A stretch of 6,447 bases of DNA from Methanimicrococcus sp034006575 (GTDB lineage: Archaea > Halobacteriota > Methanosarcinia > Methanosarcinales > Methanosarcinaceae). Under the pieces are notes generated by a model. That model was not told the DNA's origin. It saw only the letters and a list, made by a program, of their open reading frames with translations, and ran no database searches. The stretch is from positions 1-6,447 of the forward strand of contig JAVESN010000091.1 in the NCBI GenBank assembly GCA_034006575.1, written 5' to 3'. The position numbers and the translations under genes were made by a program. Positions 1 to 6,358 of the stretch are shown here, in pieces; positions within the stretch are counted from its first letter, which is position 1, and every line of letters begins with the position of its first letter.

Positions 1-407
1 AGTTTGGAGTCGCCGAAATGGATTTTGATTTCGCGTTCGGCCGCTTCCAAAGAATCGGAGGCGTGAACAAGATTTCTGCCGGTGTCCATCGCAAAATCTC
101 CGCGAATGGTGCCGGGCGCGGCTTCCGCGGGTTTTGTCGCGCCGTTAATCGCGCGCATGATTTTAATGGAATCGTTGCCTTCAACGACCAAGGACAAAGA
201 CGGCGCGGATGTAATAAAGGAGACGAGACCTGCAAAGAACGGTCGTTCGACGTGTTCGGCGTAGTGTTCTTTGGCTTTGGCTTCTTCCATGACGGCAAAC
301 TTCATGCCGACGATTTTTAAGCCTTTCTTTTCGATTCTTGAGAGGACTTCGCCCATCAAACCGCGGGCGACGCCGTCGGGTTTAATCATAACGTATGTGC
401 GTTCCAT
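1..407 (-). CDS. ndk: Nucleoside diphosphate kinase, C-terminus cut by window edge
   Basis: This cytoplasmic enzyme transfers the gamma phosphate between nucleoside triphosphates and diphosphates through a phosphohistidine. Reading the minus strand from the ATG at 407 gives 135 intact codons before the window ends, so roughly the last 15 residues of a normal 150-residue archaeal enzyme are missing. The start MERTYVMIKPDG is the usual family N-terminus. Residues 88-104 carry the nucleotide-binding block NGATKPAEAAPGTIRGD, and residues 112-119 read NLVHASDS with the catalytic histidine at H115. A GGTGAT Shine-Dalgarno (413-418) lies just before the ATG. The gene follows rpl24e on the same strand, the standard archaeal order, in which infB often comes next. 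The 111-base gap with a hairpin and a tandem repeat suggests it can also be transcribed separately. Identification is firm. Confidence 0.97.
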   Translation of the reverse strand, partial: MERTYVMIKPDGVARGLMGEVLSRIEKKGLKIVGMKFAVMEEAKAKEHYAEHVERPFFAGLVSFITSAPSLSLVVEGNDSIKIMRAINGATKPAEAAPGTIRGDFAMDTGRNLVHASDSLEAAEREIKIHFGDSK

Positions 408-412
408 AAAAA

Positions 413-418
413 ATCACC
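413..418 (-). promoter_or_regulatory. Shine-Dalgarno site of ndk
   Basis: The minus strand reads GGTGAT five bases before the ATG at 407. It matches the GGAGGTGAT consensus complementary to the archaeal 16S 3' end and fixes the ndk start. A ribosome binding site also means the transcript has a leader. Confidence 0.75.
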
Positions 419-432
419 GTTTGTAATGAAAA

Positions 433-470
433 TATTGAGTGTAGATAAAATTATTGAATGTAAATAAAAT
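433..470 (-). repeat. Two tandem 19-base repeats upstream of ndk
   Basis: On the plus strand, 433-451 reads TATTGAGTGTAGATAAAAT and 452-470 reads TATTGAATGTAAATAAAAT. The copies are directly adjacent and match at 17 of 19 positions; both differences are G to A. On the coding (minus) strand each copy starts ATTTTATYTACA, which resembles an archaeal TATA element. The array lies 26-63 bases upstream of the ndk start, where a promoter would be expected. A duplicated promoter or operator element is an inference; a chance local duplication in AT-rich spacer is the alternative. Confidence 0.6.
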
Positions 471-505
471 GAAAAATAAGTCGAAATAAAAATAGAAACG
501 GAAAA

Positions 506-522
506 TAAAGTCAAAGACTTTA
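506..522 (-). terminator. Hairpin at rpl24e stop codon, possible terminator or processing site
   Basis: The segment is a perfect inverted repeat: 7-base arms TAAAGTC and GACTTTA around a 3-base loop. It includes the TAA stop of rpl24e (520-522). On the minus strand it is followed by TTTTCC and further T-rich sequence. This resembles a weak hairpin-plus-U terminator or an RNA processing point between rpl24e and ndk. The stem has only two G-C pairs, so read-through is likely. Confidence 0.4.
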
Positions 523-708
523 CTTTCTCTTTTGTTCGGCGCGGCCTTTTTCAGTCCAGATTGTTTTTCTCGGAAGTCTTCCCATTGTCAAATTGTTTTG
601 ACATTTCGAAGAGCACAAGAGAAACGTTGCGCCGTCTTTTTTAACATAAAGTTTGCCGGTGCCGGGTTCAATCATTTCTCCGCAAAAACTGCATTTTCTT
701 TGTTCCAT
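520..708 (-). CDS. rpl24e: Ribosomal protein L24e (eL24), zinc-binding
   Basis: A small protein of the archaeal large ribosomal subunit, 62 aa, the usual archaeal length. It shows the family's four-cysteine zinc site: C6 and C9 (CSFC) near the N-terminus, and C32 and C36 (CSSKC). The C-terminal tail is basic (residues 44-62) with the typical segment RKTIWTEKGR. The ATG at 708 is chosen over an in-frame GTG at 717 because that GTG lies inside the GGTGAT Shine-Dalgarno (713-718). The gene starts 12 bases after the rps28e stop and is surely cotranscribed with it. A hairpin overlaps its stop codon. L24e is archaeal/eukaryotic and not found in bacteria. Confidence 0.96.
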   Translation of the reverse strand: MEQRKCSFCGEMIEPGTGKLYVKKDGATFLLCSSKCQNNLTMGRLPRKTIWTEKGRAEQKRK

Positions 709-720
709 TTGAATCACCGA

Positions 721-945
721 TTACCTCATGGTTAATTTCTTCGCTTCGCGTGAAGTTTCAATCAACATCAGGATATCGCCGACACGAACGGGACCGACGC
801 AGTTTCTGGTAATAACGCGGCCTTTGTCGCGTCCTTCCAAAATTTTGCACTGAATCTGACTGGCTTCACCGTGCATACCGGTGTTTCCGATCACTTCAAT
901 CACTTCGGCCGGAAAACCGTTTGCGCTGTTAAATTCTTCTGCCAT
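721..945 (-). CDS. rps28e: Ribosomal protein S28e (eS28)
   Basis: A small-subunit ribosomal protein with an OB-like fold, 74 aa, close to the family's usual 65-75. The core PAEVIEVIGNTGMHGEASQI (residues 12-31) matches the archaeal S28e pattern, and the C-terminus has the family signature ETSREAKKL. The stretch GRVITRNCVGPVRVGD lies between them. Start ATG 945 is preceded by AAGGAG (956-961) at a 10-base spacing. It begins 31 bases after rpl7ae ends and stops 12 bases before rpl24e starts, so the three form one translation operon. No bacterial homologue exists, which supports the archaeal assignment. Confidence 0.97.
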   Translation of the reverse strand: MAEEFNSANGFPAEVIEVIGNTGMHGEASQIQCKILEGRDKGRVITRNCVGPVRVGDILMLIETSREAKKLTMR

Positions 946-976
946 TATTCATACGCTCCTTGCTTAATTTAAAAAA

Positions 977-1339
977 TCAGTTCTTAAGAGCAGCCACTTT
1001 TTGCGCGACATCGTCAACCATTTCGGAAGCCTTGCCCGCGTCTGTGATTGCGACAGCGGCGCAGCCGACTGTAAGACCGCATGCGGCTCCGAGATCTTTT
1101 TGTTCTTTAACGAAAATGTATGCGGCTCCCTTTTCTTCACAGAGCGGGCCGAGGTGAGCAATGATTTCAACGGGTTCGACGTTTTCGGCGATGACAACGA
1201 GTTTTGCCGTTCCTCTTTCGATGGTTTTTGTGGCCTCGTTGGTGCCTTTCTTAATTTTTCCGCTGTCTCTTGCCGTTTCCACAGCTTCTAATGCGATCTT
1301 TTGAAGTTCTTCAGGGGCTTCGAATTTTGCAATTGCCAT
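977..1339 (-). CDS. rpl7ae: Ribosomal protein L7Ae (eL8), kink-turn RNA-binding protein
   Basis: A 120-aa RNA-binding protein. In archaea L7Ae belongs to the 50S subunit, to box C/D and H/ACA guide RNPs and to RNase P, always by binding kink-turn RNA. The RNA-contact motif KKGTNEATKTIERG spans residues 30-43, and the following core AKLVVIAENVEP (45-56) and the block KDLGAACGL (81-89) are also typical. ATG 1339 is chosen as start because AAGGAGA (1349-1355) lies nine bases upstream; an in-frame TTG at 1348 abuts that Shine-Dalgarno and would add three residues. It is the first gene of the rpl7ae-rps28e-rpl24e unit. Two adjacent hairpins lie in the region just upstream and may be in its leader; L7Ae is known to autoregulate through leader RNA in some archaea, but no canonical kink-turn was recognised here. 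Confidence 0.97.
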   Translation of the reverse strand: MAIAKFEAPEELQKIALEAVETARDSGKIKKGTNEATKTIERGTAKLVVIAENVEPVEIIAHLGPLCEEKGAAYIFVKEQKDLGAACGLTVGCAAVAITDAGKASEMVDDVAQKVAALKN

Positions 1340-1362
1340 ATAAATCAATCTCCTTCAAGCCG

Positions 1363-1394
1363 ATATTTTCCAAATATTAATCGAGCACGATTAA
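1363..1394 (-). promoter_or_regulatory. Two adjacent hairpins upstream of rpl7ae
   Basis: The minus strand reads TTAATCG-TGCT-CGATTAA (1394-1377), perfect 7-base arms with a 4-base loop. It runs directly into ATATTT-GGA-AAATAT (1377-1363), perfect 6-base arms with a 3-base loop. The second hairpin ends seven bases before the AAGGAGA Shine-Dalgarno, so in RNA it could affect ribosome access. As DNA the first could be an operator. The repeats are seen directly; the regulatory role is inference. Confidence 0.45.
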
Positions 1395-1455
1395 AAACAG
1401 AATGAAAAAACCGACTTTCATTATTCATAGTTGTTTTATTGACCAAAATCTTGAA

Positions 1456-1483
1456 TCGTAAATGAGATACGACTTTACGTAAA
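1456..1483. repeat. Two neighbouring small inverted repeats, possible operator
   Basis: TCGTA-AATGAGA-TACGA (1456-1472) and the perfect palindrome TTTACGTAAA (1474-1483) lie side by side. On the minus strand they follow a TATA-like CTTTATTTTA (1490-1481). This would suit a promoter with an overlapping operator for rpl7ae, leaving a leader of roughly 120 bases. The elements are short and could be chance in AT-rich sequence. Confidence 0.3.
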
Positions 1484-1636
1484 ATAAAGCATTTCTAAAT
1501 CGGAATCAAGTCTCAGATTAAAACAGGTAATAAAACGAAATATGACATATAAAGGTTTCTAAATGTTTCAAATCCGTTTTTTGAGAAGATAAAAAATTAT
1601 TACCTAAAAAGATAATATATATGAGTAAAATAAAAG

Positions 1637-1645
1637 AATATATAA
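1637..1645 (+). promoter_or_regulatory. Candidate TATA box for the CobN-like gene
   Basis: AATATATAA is preceded by a purine-rich TAAAAG that could act as a BRE. A start of transcription about 25 bases downstream would give a leader of about 100 bases, compatible with the Shine-Dalgarno at 1760. AATAAATAA near 1684-1692 is an equally possible choice. The surrounding sequence is so AT-rich that either could be chance. Confidence 0.3.
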
Positions 1646-1759
1646 CTAAAAAAACATATTCTAAGTAGCTTACAGGTTTAAAGAAAATAAATAAGACCAT
1701 GTAATACACAATTTTTGAAAATGGTTAATTAGCAAATAAAATAAAATTAGATTTATAAC

Positions 1760-1764
1760 AGGTG
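1760..1764 (+). promoter_or_regulatory. Shine-Dalgarno AGGTG that sets a TTG start at 1771
   Basis: AGGTG lies six bases before TTG 1771. The same GGTG core precedes the ATG of rpl24e by six bases and that of ndk by seven. The upstream in-frame GTG at 1762 overlaps this AGGTG and has no Shine-Dalgarno of its own, so it is more likely part of the binding site than the start codon. Confidence 0.7.
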
Positions 1765-1770
1765 GAATTT

Positions 1771-1836
1771 TTGAAAAAAGCAAATATAATATTTGTTCTG
1801 CTCATGCTTCTCTTATCCATGATACCGACAAGCGCA
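1771..1836 (+). other. Signal peptide of the CobN-like protein
   Basis: The first 22 residues from TTG 1771 are MKKANIIFVLLMLLLSMIPTSA: a two-lysine n-region, a hydrophobic core of about 12 residues and a T-S-A cleavage site before EP. There is no lipobox cysteine, so Sec export with signal peptidase I type cleavage is expected. Cytoplasmic CobN proteins have no such segment. Confidence 0.85.
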
Positions 1837-4800
1837 GAACCGATTGGCGAGGAGAAAATAGAAATCGCATATATTTATTCAGGAAGTATCGCATCATTTA
1901 CAAACGCGGCAAATGATCCGATTGTAATAAAATACATAGATGCCAAAGCATATCAAGGATACAGCAAAAAAGAAAGTTTAGACCAACTGAAAGAGTTGGA
2001 TTTGGATGATATAGATATCATAATATTAGAACATCTGGATTTGGAAGTCACCAATATTATTGATGAAACATTAAAGACGGCAAAAGAAAACGGCGCGACA
2101 ATTATTTCCGTAACCGGAAATACGGACAAATATGCCACCGATGACATTGGTTCGGAAGAATTGGCTAAGATTAAAAGATATATAAAAAATCCATCGGAAA
2201 CAAACTTTAAAAACCTCCTTTTAAAATTAGCCGCGTTTAAAGGAGCGACAATAACGGAAGAAATCAAAGAGCCGGTGGAAACCGAACATTACGGCATATA
2301 TCATCCGGCCGCTTACAACGAAGATAAAACGATTTTTAAAAACGCAGCCGAGTATTTAGAATGGTACAAAAACAAAACCGACGGCGGTCATGTTTATGAT
2401 CCCGATAAATTGACAATCGGAGTAATACCTTCATCTATACTTAATAATATAAACCGAGACTCCCTTGTTTGGAATTATTTTGTAGAATCCATTGAAGATA
2501 AGGGATACAATGTCGTCGTCGGAACATTTATGCATAATGCCACAAAGGATATCGGAGAGTCGGCCAACTTAGATAATTTCATAGTAAACGGAGAAGTCAT
2601 AATAGACACGGCAATTGCCGTTTCAAGAGGGTCACGATTTTATTCAAATGCTGCGGATTATGGAACAGAACAACTGTCTCAACTCGATGTTCCGGTATTG
2701 CATGCAATTCAGCTTTTTGAAAAAACGATGACGGAAGAAACCTGGAAAGAATCCGATTACGGCGTCATACCGTCCGAACACTACCAACTGGCTTTTGGAG
2801 AACAAGACGGATTAATTGAACCGATTGTTGTTGCAATTAAGGGAGAAGATCAATCAACCAACACCCCCATTGATTCTCAAGCGGAATGGATGACAGAAAG
2901 AGCAATCGGATGGGCGGAATTGTCTCGAAAAGAAAATGCGAATAAAAAGATTGTTATTCCGTTTTACGCCGCCGAAGCCGGAAAGGCAAATATCGGGTCC
3001 GATCCGGATTATTATTTAAACGCGCCGGAAAGCATTTTAAATTTGTTAAAAGAAATGAAAGACACGGGATATGATGTCGGAGAGATTCCGGATAATGCAA
3101 ACGAATTAAAAGAAATCATGGTTCAATACGGATACAATGTCGGAACATGGGCGCCGGGAGAATTGGAAAAACGTGTAGAGAAAGGAAATGTCACACTGTT
3201 GCCGGTCAGCGAATACAATACTTATTTTGAAACGCTTCCGACTGAAAAACAAAAGGAAGTTAAAGATCTGTGGGATGAGATTCCTGGAGATATTATGATT
3301 TATGAAAAGAACGGTGAAAAATACTTTGTGATTCCGACAATCGAATTTGGAAATATTCTCTTGACACCGCAGCCGTTGAGAGGAAGAGATCAAAGTATAG
3401 ACGCGTTAAAACATGTCGGCAATTACCCCCCGACGCATCAAATGTTAGCGACATATTACTTCATAAATGAAGTTTATGAAGCGGACGCCATTCTTCCGGT
3501 TTGGTCAAACTTAGGCGTAATGCCCGGAAAACAAGCCACATTAGCCGCGGATGACTGGACGGCTTTGTTGATACAAGACACACCACACATTCATATGTTG
3601 CCCATGGATGCCACGGGCGTTACGGACAAAAGACGAGCCAATATGCTTGTTATTAACTTTTTAACACCCTACTTAATGCCGGCCGAATTGTACGGGGAAT
3701 TGTCGGAATTAGAAAGTTCCATAGCCATCTATGAAACCGTCGGAGCCGATGAGGAAGTCAAAAAAGTGGAAATAGAGATCATTGCAAACTTATGTGAAAA
3801 TCTCGGTTTGAACGATGATTTGGATTTAAATTGGGATAAAAATGAAGAAGCCGTTGCAAAAATTAAGACTTATTTAAGCAACATAAAAAGAAGCTACATC
3901 CCATACGGTGACCACGTTTTAGGCGTTCCGCCGACTGAATCGCAAATATATGAAATGACAAAAACAATGCTTTCATACAATTCATTTTTAGTGAAACAAA
4001 ACGGCGCGGATATTGAGATAGATTTGGATAAAATTTTAGAAGAAAAATACGGATCCTCAAGCGAAACGAAAAAAGAGGAATTATTAACTCAAATATTTAG
4101 CGGAGAACTCCCCGCAGACGCCACACAAATCGTTCTTGGAAGCAAAGACTCCCATGTCGAATATGCCTTAACAATGGCATTGATTTATAAATTGGGAATC
4201 GGAAATGAAATGCCGACGGTTGAACAGGCTTTTGTGATTGCAAATACTTTGCTTTCTTACGACATATATATTCAGATGAGCGCTTCAGCCGGAAACTATC
4301 AAAACTTAGATACGGAATTGACAAAATATTATTCGGACGAAGAAGCCGTTGAGAAAAAAGAAATATTGATTGAAAAAGTCATATTGAACGGAGAGGATTC
4401 AAAAAATTCTATTCGAGCAATTTTTGGAAATGAAGTCTATGAAGAAGGACTTCTTGCGAGTAAAATGAACGGACCGGATATTGAGAGACTTTTAAAAATT
4501 GTCCAAATACAAATGAATGATATTAAAAATCCGACAAATGAAATAGACAGTTTATTGAATGCATTAGACGCCAAATATATTCCGACCGGACAAACGGGAG
4601 ATCCGATTCAAAACTTTGAAGCGATTCCGACCGGCAGAAATCCGGTACAAGATGATTCAAGATTGGTTCCGACAAAAGCCGCTTACGAAATCGGTAAGAA
4701 ATTAGCGAATAATCTGATTGAGATTTATCAAAAAGACAACGAGGGAAAATATCCCGAAAAAATTGCTTTCCTTTTGTGGGCCGTTGAAGCCGCAAGAACG

Positions 4801-6357
4801 GGCGGAACGAATGAAGGAGAAATATTTGCGTTGCTCGGCGTTGAACCTCAATGGCAAGCAAACGGCAGGTTGCCGAATGATAACGCATTTAAATTGATAC
4901 CGACAAGTGAACTCGCCCGACCGCGCATTGATGTTGTGGTTGAAACTTCGGGGTCATACAGAGATTCTTACAGCAGACAAGTTTTGTGGATCAATGCAGC
5001 GATTAAATTGGCCGCCCAAGCCGAAGATTCGGAAGAATATCCCAATTACGTTAAAAGAAACTCGGATGCGATTTATGAAGCTTTAAAAGAAGAATACAAA
5101 GACGATCCGACTTACACAGATGACATATTAAGAGAGTTATCTTATGCTCGTGTTTTTGGACCTCCTCTTGGAGAATATACTCCCGGAATTGAAAATGTCG
5201 CGGGAAGCGGATTGGAAGACGATATTGATATCGCAGACCTTTACATTGATCGGATGAGCAACATTTACGGATTGCAAGTCGGCAATAAAGTGTATTGGGG
5301 AGAACAAATGTCCAGTCTTTTAAAGAATAATTTAAAAGACGTCGAAATGGGCGTTTTCAGCCGCTCGTCTAACCTTTACGGGTTATTGGACCATCCGATG
5401 GTTGCCTCTTACTTCGGCGGTTTGGCGTCCGCGATTGAAAAATCGGGCGGCACGGCGGATATGTACATTAACAATTTAAGAAACGGCGAAACGGATGTTC
5501 AATCGCTTTCCGAATTTTTAAGTATGGACTTGAGTTCCAGATATTTGAATCCGGAGTGGATCAAAGGAATGATGGACTCGGGATATGCCGGAACATCTCA
5601 TATGAATGAATTTTTCGATGTGATGGGAATTTGGGAGATGACAATGCCGAATTTGGTGACGGATAAAATGTGGAACAATATGTATGAAACATACATTTCC
5701 GACAGCAAAGATACGGGAGTCAATGAGTTTTTGAAAAAGGAGAACGCGTATGCTTACCAAGCCATGGTTGCAAATCTTTTAAACTCTATTTACAACGGGG
5801 ATTGGTCTCCTTCAGAAGAAGTTCAAAAACAGCTCGAAAAAGAATATGTCGAACAGACCAACATCAACGGCGTCGTTTGTTGCCATCACACTTGCAGCAA
5901 TATGAAATTCAATGAAAATATTGTCAACGGTTTGTTGTCGATGGATATTTCAAAGGCGGAGAAACAAAAATATTTGAACGAATTGAATATAGCGCTTGAC
6001 AAAGACTTCGCTCTCCCGAGATCCGGCGGGTCGTCCGGCGGAACCGGAAGCGCTTTTGTTACAAATTCGACGGAAGAAGAAGGGTTGTCTTTAAAACCCA
6101 TTGATACGGATATGCCGGGAGCAGGATTCGGACAAGACGCAACGCCTGCCGGAGCCCAAGAAGCGACAACTCAAGGAGAACAAAGTCCTCAAATCACGGG
6201 GTATGAGATGATTACAAAAACGATGTCTCAAACGACATCTTCCATCAAAGATTTCATTTCAAACCCGTCCGTTTCGTCTTCAAGCATTATGGCAATCGCT
6301 TTTGTCGTATTGGTTGTCGTTGCCATATTCTACGGATTTAAAAGAAAAGGAATTTAA
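1771..6357 (+). CDS. Secreted, membrane-anchored CobN/BchH-family chelatase-like protein with altered active-site motif
   Basis: From TTG 1771 the product is 1528 aa (1531 from GTG 1762); true CobN and BchH/ChlH are about 1200-1400. Residues 1-22 are a signal peptide (two lysines, a hydrophobic core, cleavage after TSA). Conserved CobN-like blocks follow in family order: GKANIG 404-409, YPPTHQ 552-557, MPGK 584-587, a KRRAN/LTPYLMPAELYGELSELE stretch, DHVLGVPPT, IPTGRN 952-957, RTGG 1009-1012, ARPRID 1049-1054, RVFGPPLGEY and YFGGLASAI. CCHHTC lies at 1370-1375. A Gly/Ser/Thr-rich linker (about 1417-1505) leads to one transmembrane helix (1506-1523) and a KRKGI tail, so most of the protein should be outside the cell. 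True CobN inserts cobalt with CobS/CobT and ATP in the cytoplasm. Here the HxGTHGxxEWxPGK-type signature is reduced to PVWSNLGVMPGK. No partner subunit is visible. Family membership is firm; chelatase activity is doubtful. A role in binding metal, corrinoid or another tetrapyrrole is inference. Confidence 0.9.
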   Translation: MKKANIIFVLLMLLLSMIPTSAEPIGEEKIEIAYIYSGSIASFTNAANDPIVIKYIDAKAYQGYSKKESLDQLKELDLDDIDIIILEHLDLEVTNIIDETLKTAKENGATIISVTGNTDKYATDDIGSEELAKIKRYIKNPSETNFKNLLLKLAAFKGATITEEIKEPVETEHYGIYHPAAYNEDKTIFKNAAEYLEWYKNKTDGGHVYDPDKLTIGVIPSSILNNINRDSLVWNYFVESIEDKGYNVVVGTFMHNATKDIGESANLDNFIVNGEVIIDTAIAVSRGSRFYSNAADYGTEQLSQLDVPVLHAIQLFEKTMTEETWKESDYGVIPSEHYQLAFGEQDGLIEPIVVAIKGEDQSTNTPIDSQAEWMTERAIGWAELSRKENANKKIVIPFYAAEAGKANIGSDPDYYLNAPESILNLLKEMKDTGYDVGEIPDNANELKEIMVQYGYNVGTWAPGELEKRVEKGNVTLLPVSEYNTYFETLPTEKQKEVKDLWDEIPGDIMIYEKNGEKYFVIPTIEFGNILLTPQPLRGRDQSIDALKHVGNYPPTHQMLATYYFINEVYEADAILPVWSNLGVMPGKQATLAADDWTALLIQDTPHIHMLPMDATGVTDKRRANMLVINFLTPYLMPAELYGELSELESSIAIYETVGADEEVKKVEIEIIANLCENLGLNDDLDLNWDKNEEAVAKIKTYLSNIKRSYIPYGDHVLGVPPTESQIYEMTKTMLSYNSFLVKQNGADIEIDLDKILEEKYGSSSETKKEELLTQIFSGELPADATQIVLGSKDSHVEYALTMALIYKLGIGNEMPTVEQAFVIANTLLSYDIYIQMSASAGNYQNLDTELTKYYSDEEAVEKKEILIEKVILNGEDSKNSIRAIFGNEVYEEGLLASKMNGPDIERLLKIVQIQMNDIKNPTNEIDSLLNALDAKYIPTGQTGDPIQNFEAIPTGRNPVQDDSRLVPTKAAYEIGKKLANNLIEIYQKDNEGKYPEKIAFLLWAVEAARTGGTNEGEIFALLGVEPQWQANGRLPNDNAFKLIPTSELARPRIDVVVETSGSYRDSYSRQVLWINAAIKLAAQAEDSEEYPNYVKRNSDAIYEALKEEYKDDPTYTDDILRELSYARVFGPPLGEYTPGIENVAGSGLEDDIDIADLYIDRMSNIYGLQVGNKVYWGEQMSSLLKNNLKDVEMGVFSRSSNLYGLLDHPMVASYFGGLASAIEKSGGTADMYINNLRNGETDVQSLSEFLSMDLSSRYLNPEWIKGMMDSGYAGTSHMNEFFDVMGIWEMTMPNLVTDKMWNNMYETYISDSKDTGVNEFLKKENAYAYQAMVANLLNSIYNGDWSPSEEVQKQLEKEYVEQTNINGVVCCHHTCSNMKFNENIVNGLLSMDISKAEKQKYLNELNIALDKDFALPRSGGSSGGTGSAFVTNSTEEEGLSLKPIDTDMPGAGFGQDATPAGAQEATTQGEQSPQITGYEMITKTMSQTTSSIKDFISNPSVSSSSIMAIAFVVLVVVAIFYGFKRKGI
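6286..6339 (+). other. C-terminal transmembrane anchor of the CobN-like protein
   Basis: Residues 1506-1523 are an uninterrupted hydrophobic run (IMAIAFVVLVVVAIFYGF) followed by KRKGI and the stop. The positive tail suggests the C-terminus stays in the cytoplasm. The preceding linker of about 90 residues is rich in S, G, T and acidic residues and contains a possible N-glycosylation site (N1432-S-T), as in archaeal surface-protein stalks. No PGF-type sorting motif is seen before the helix. Confidence 0.85.
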
Positions 6358-6358
6358 G

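Larger units (their letters stand above)
1340..1759. other. AT-rich divergent intergenic region, no gene recognised
   Basis: About 420 bases separate the divergent rpl7ae and CobN-like genes. The region is much richer in A and T than either flank. Near rpl7ae it holds that gene's Shine-Dalgarno and two hairpins (1363-1394). Around 1456-1483 there are two small inverted repeats. TATA-like runs lie at 1613-1622, 1637-1645 and about 1684-1692. The only notable open frame (1518-1709, minus, 63 codons) is rich in F, I, L and Y, as expected of random AT-rich DNA, and lacks a ribosome binding site. No tRNA or recognisable structured RNA was seen. Confidence 0.7.

Noticed and set aside
18..320. Plus-strand open frames of 60-100 codons opposite ndk
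   Set aside because: The minus frame encodes a textbook nucleoside diphosphate kinase with its catalytic His motif; the plus frames are shadows.
1001..1291. Plus-strand open frame opposite rpl7ae
   Set aside because: It is an antisense shadow of a firmly identified ribosomal protein gene.
1348..1348. TTG 1348 as the rpl7ae start and GTG 717 as the rpl24e start
   Set aside because: The TTG abuts and the GTG lies within the Shine-Dalgarno of the downstream ATG, and the ATG starts give the usual family N-termini.
1340..1450. Kink-turn for L7Ae autoregulation in the rpl7ae leader
   Set aside because: I looked for paired strands giving a 3-base bulge next to tandem G-A pairs between two stems and found none that closes properly; only simple hairpins are visible.
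1518..1709. 63-codon minus-strand open frame in the intergenic region, encoding a hydrophobic peptide
   Set aside because: The residues (F, I, L, Y, S) are what AT-rich random DNA encodes, there is no Shine-Dalgarno before the start, and it overlaps the likely promoter region of the CobN-like gene.
1523..1763. ACAGGT occurring three times (1523, 1672, 1758) and TTTCTAAAT twice (1492, 1556)
   Set aside because: They are short, irregularly spaced and in low-complexity AT-rich DNA; the last ACAGGT is explained by the Shine-Dalgarno. No array or CRISPR-like structure.
4523..4888. 121-codon minus-strand open frame inside the CobN-like gene, and similar shorter ones along that gene
   Set aside because: They lie opposite well-conserved CobN-family blocks (for example IPTGRN and RTGG), so the plus frame is clearly the coding one; their translations resemble no known protein.
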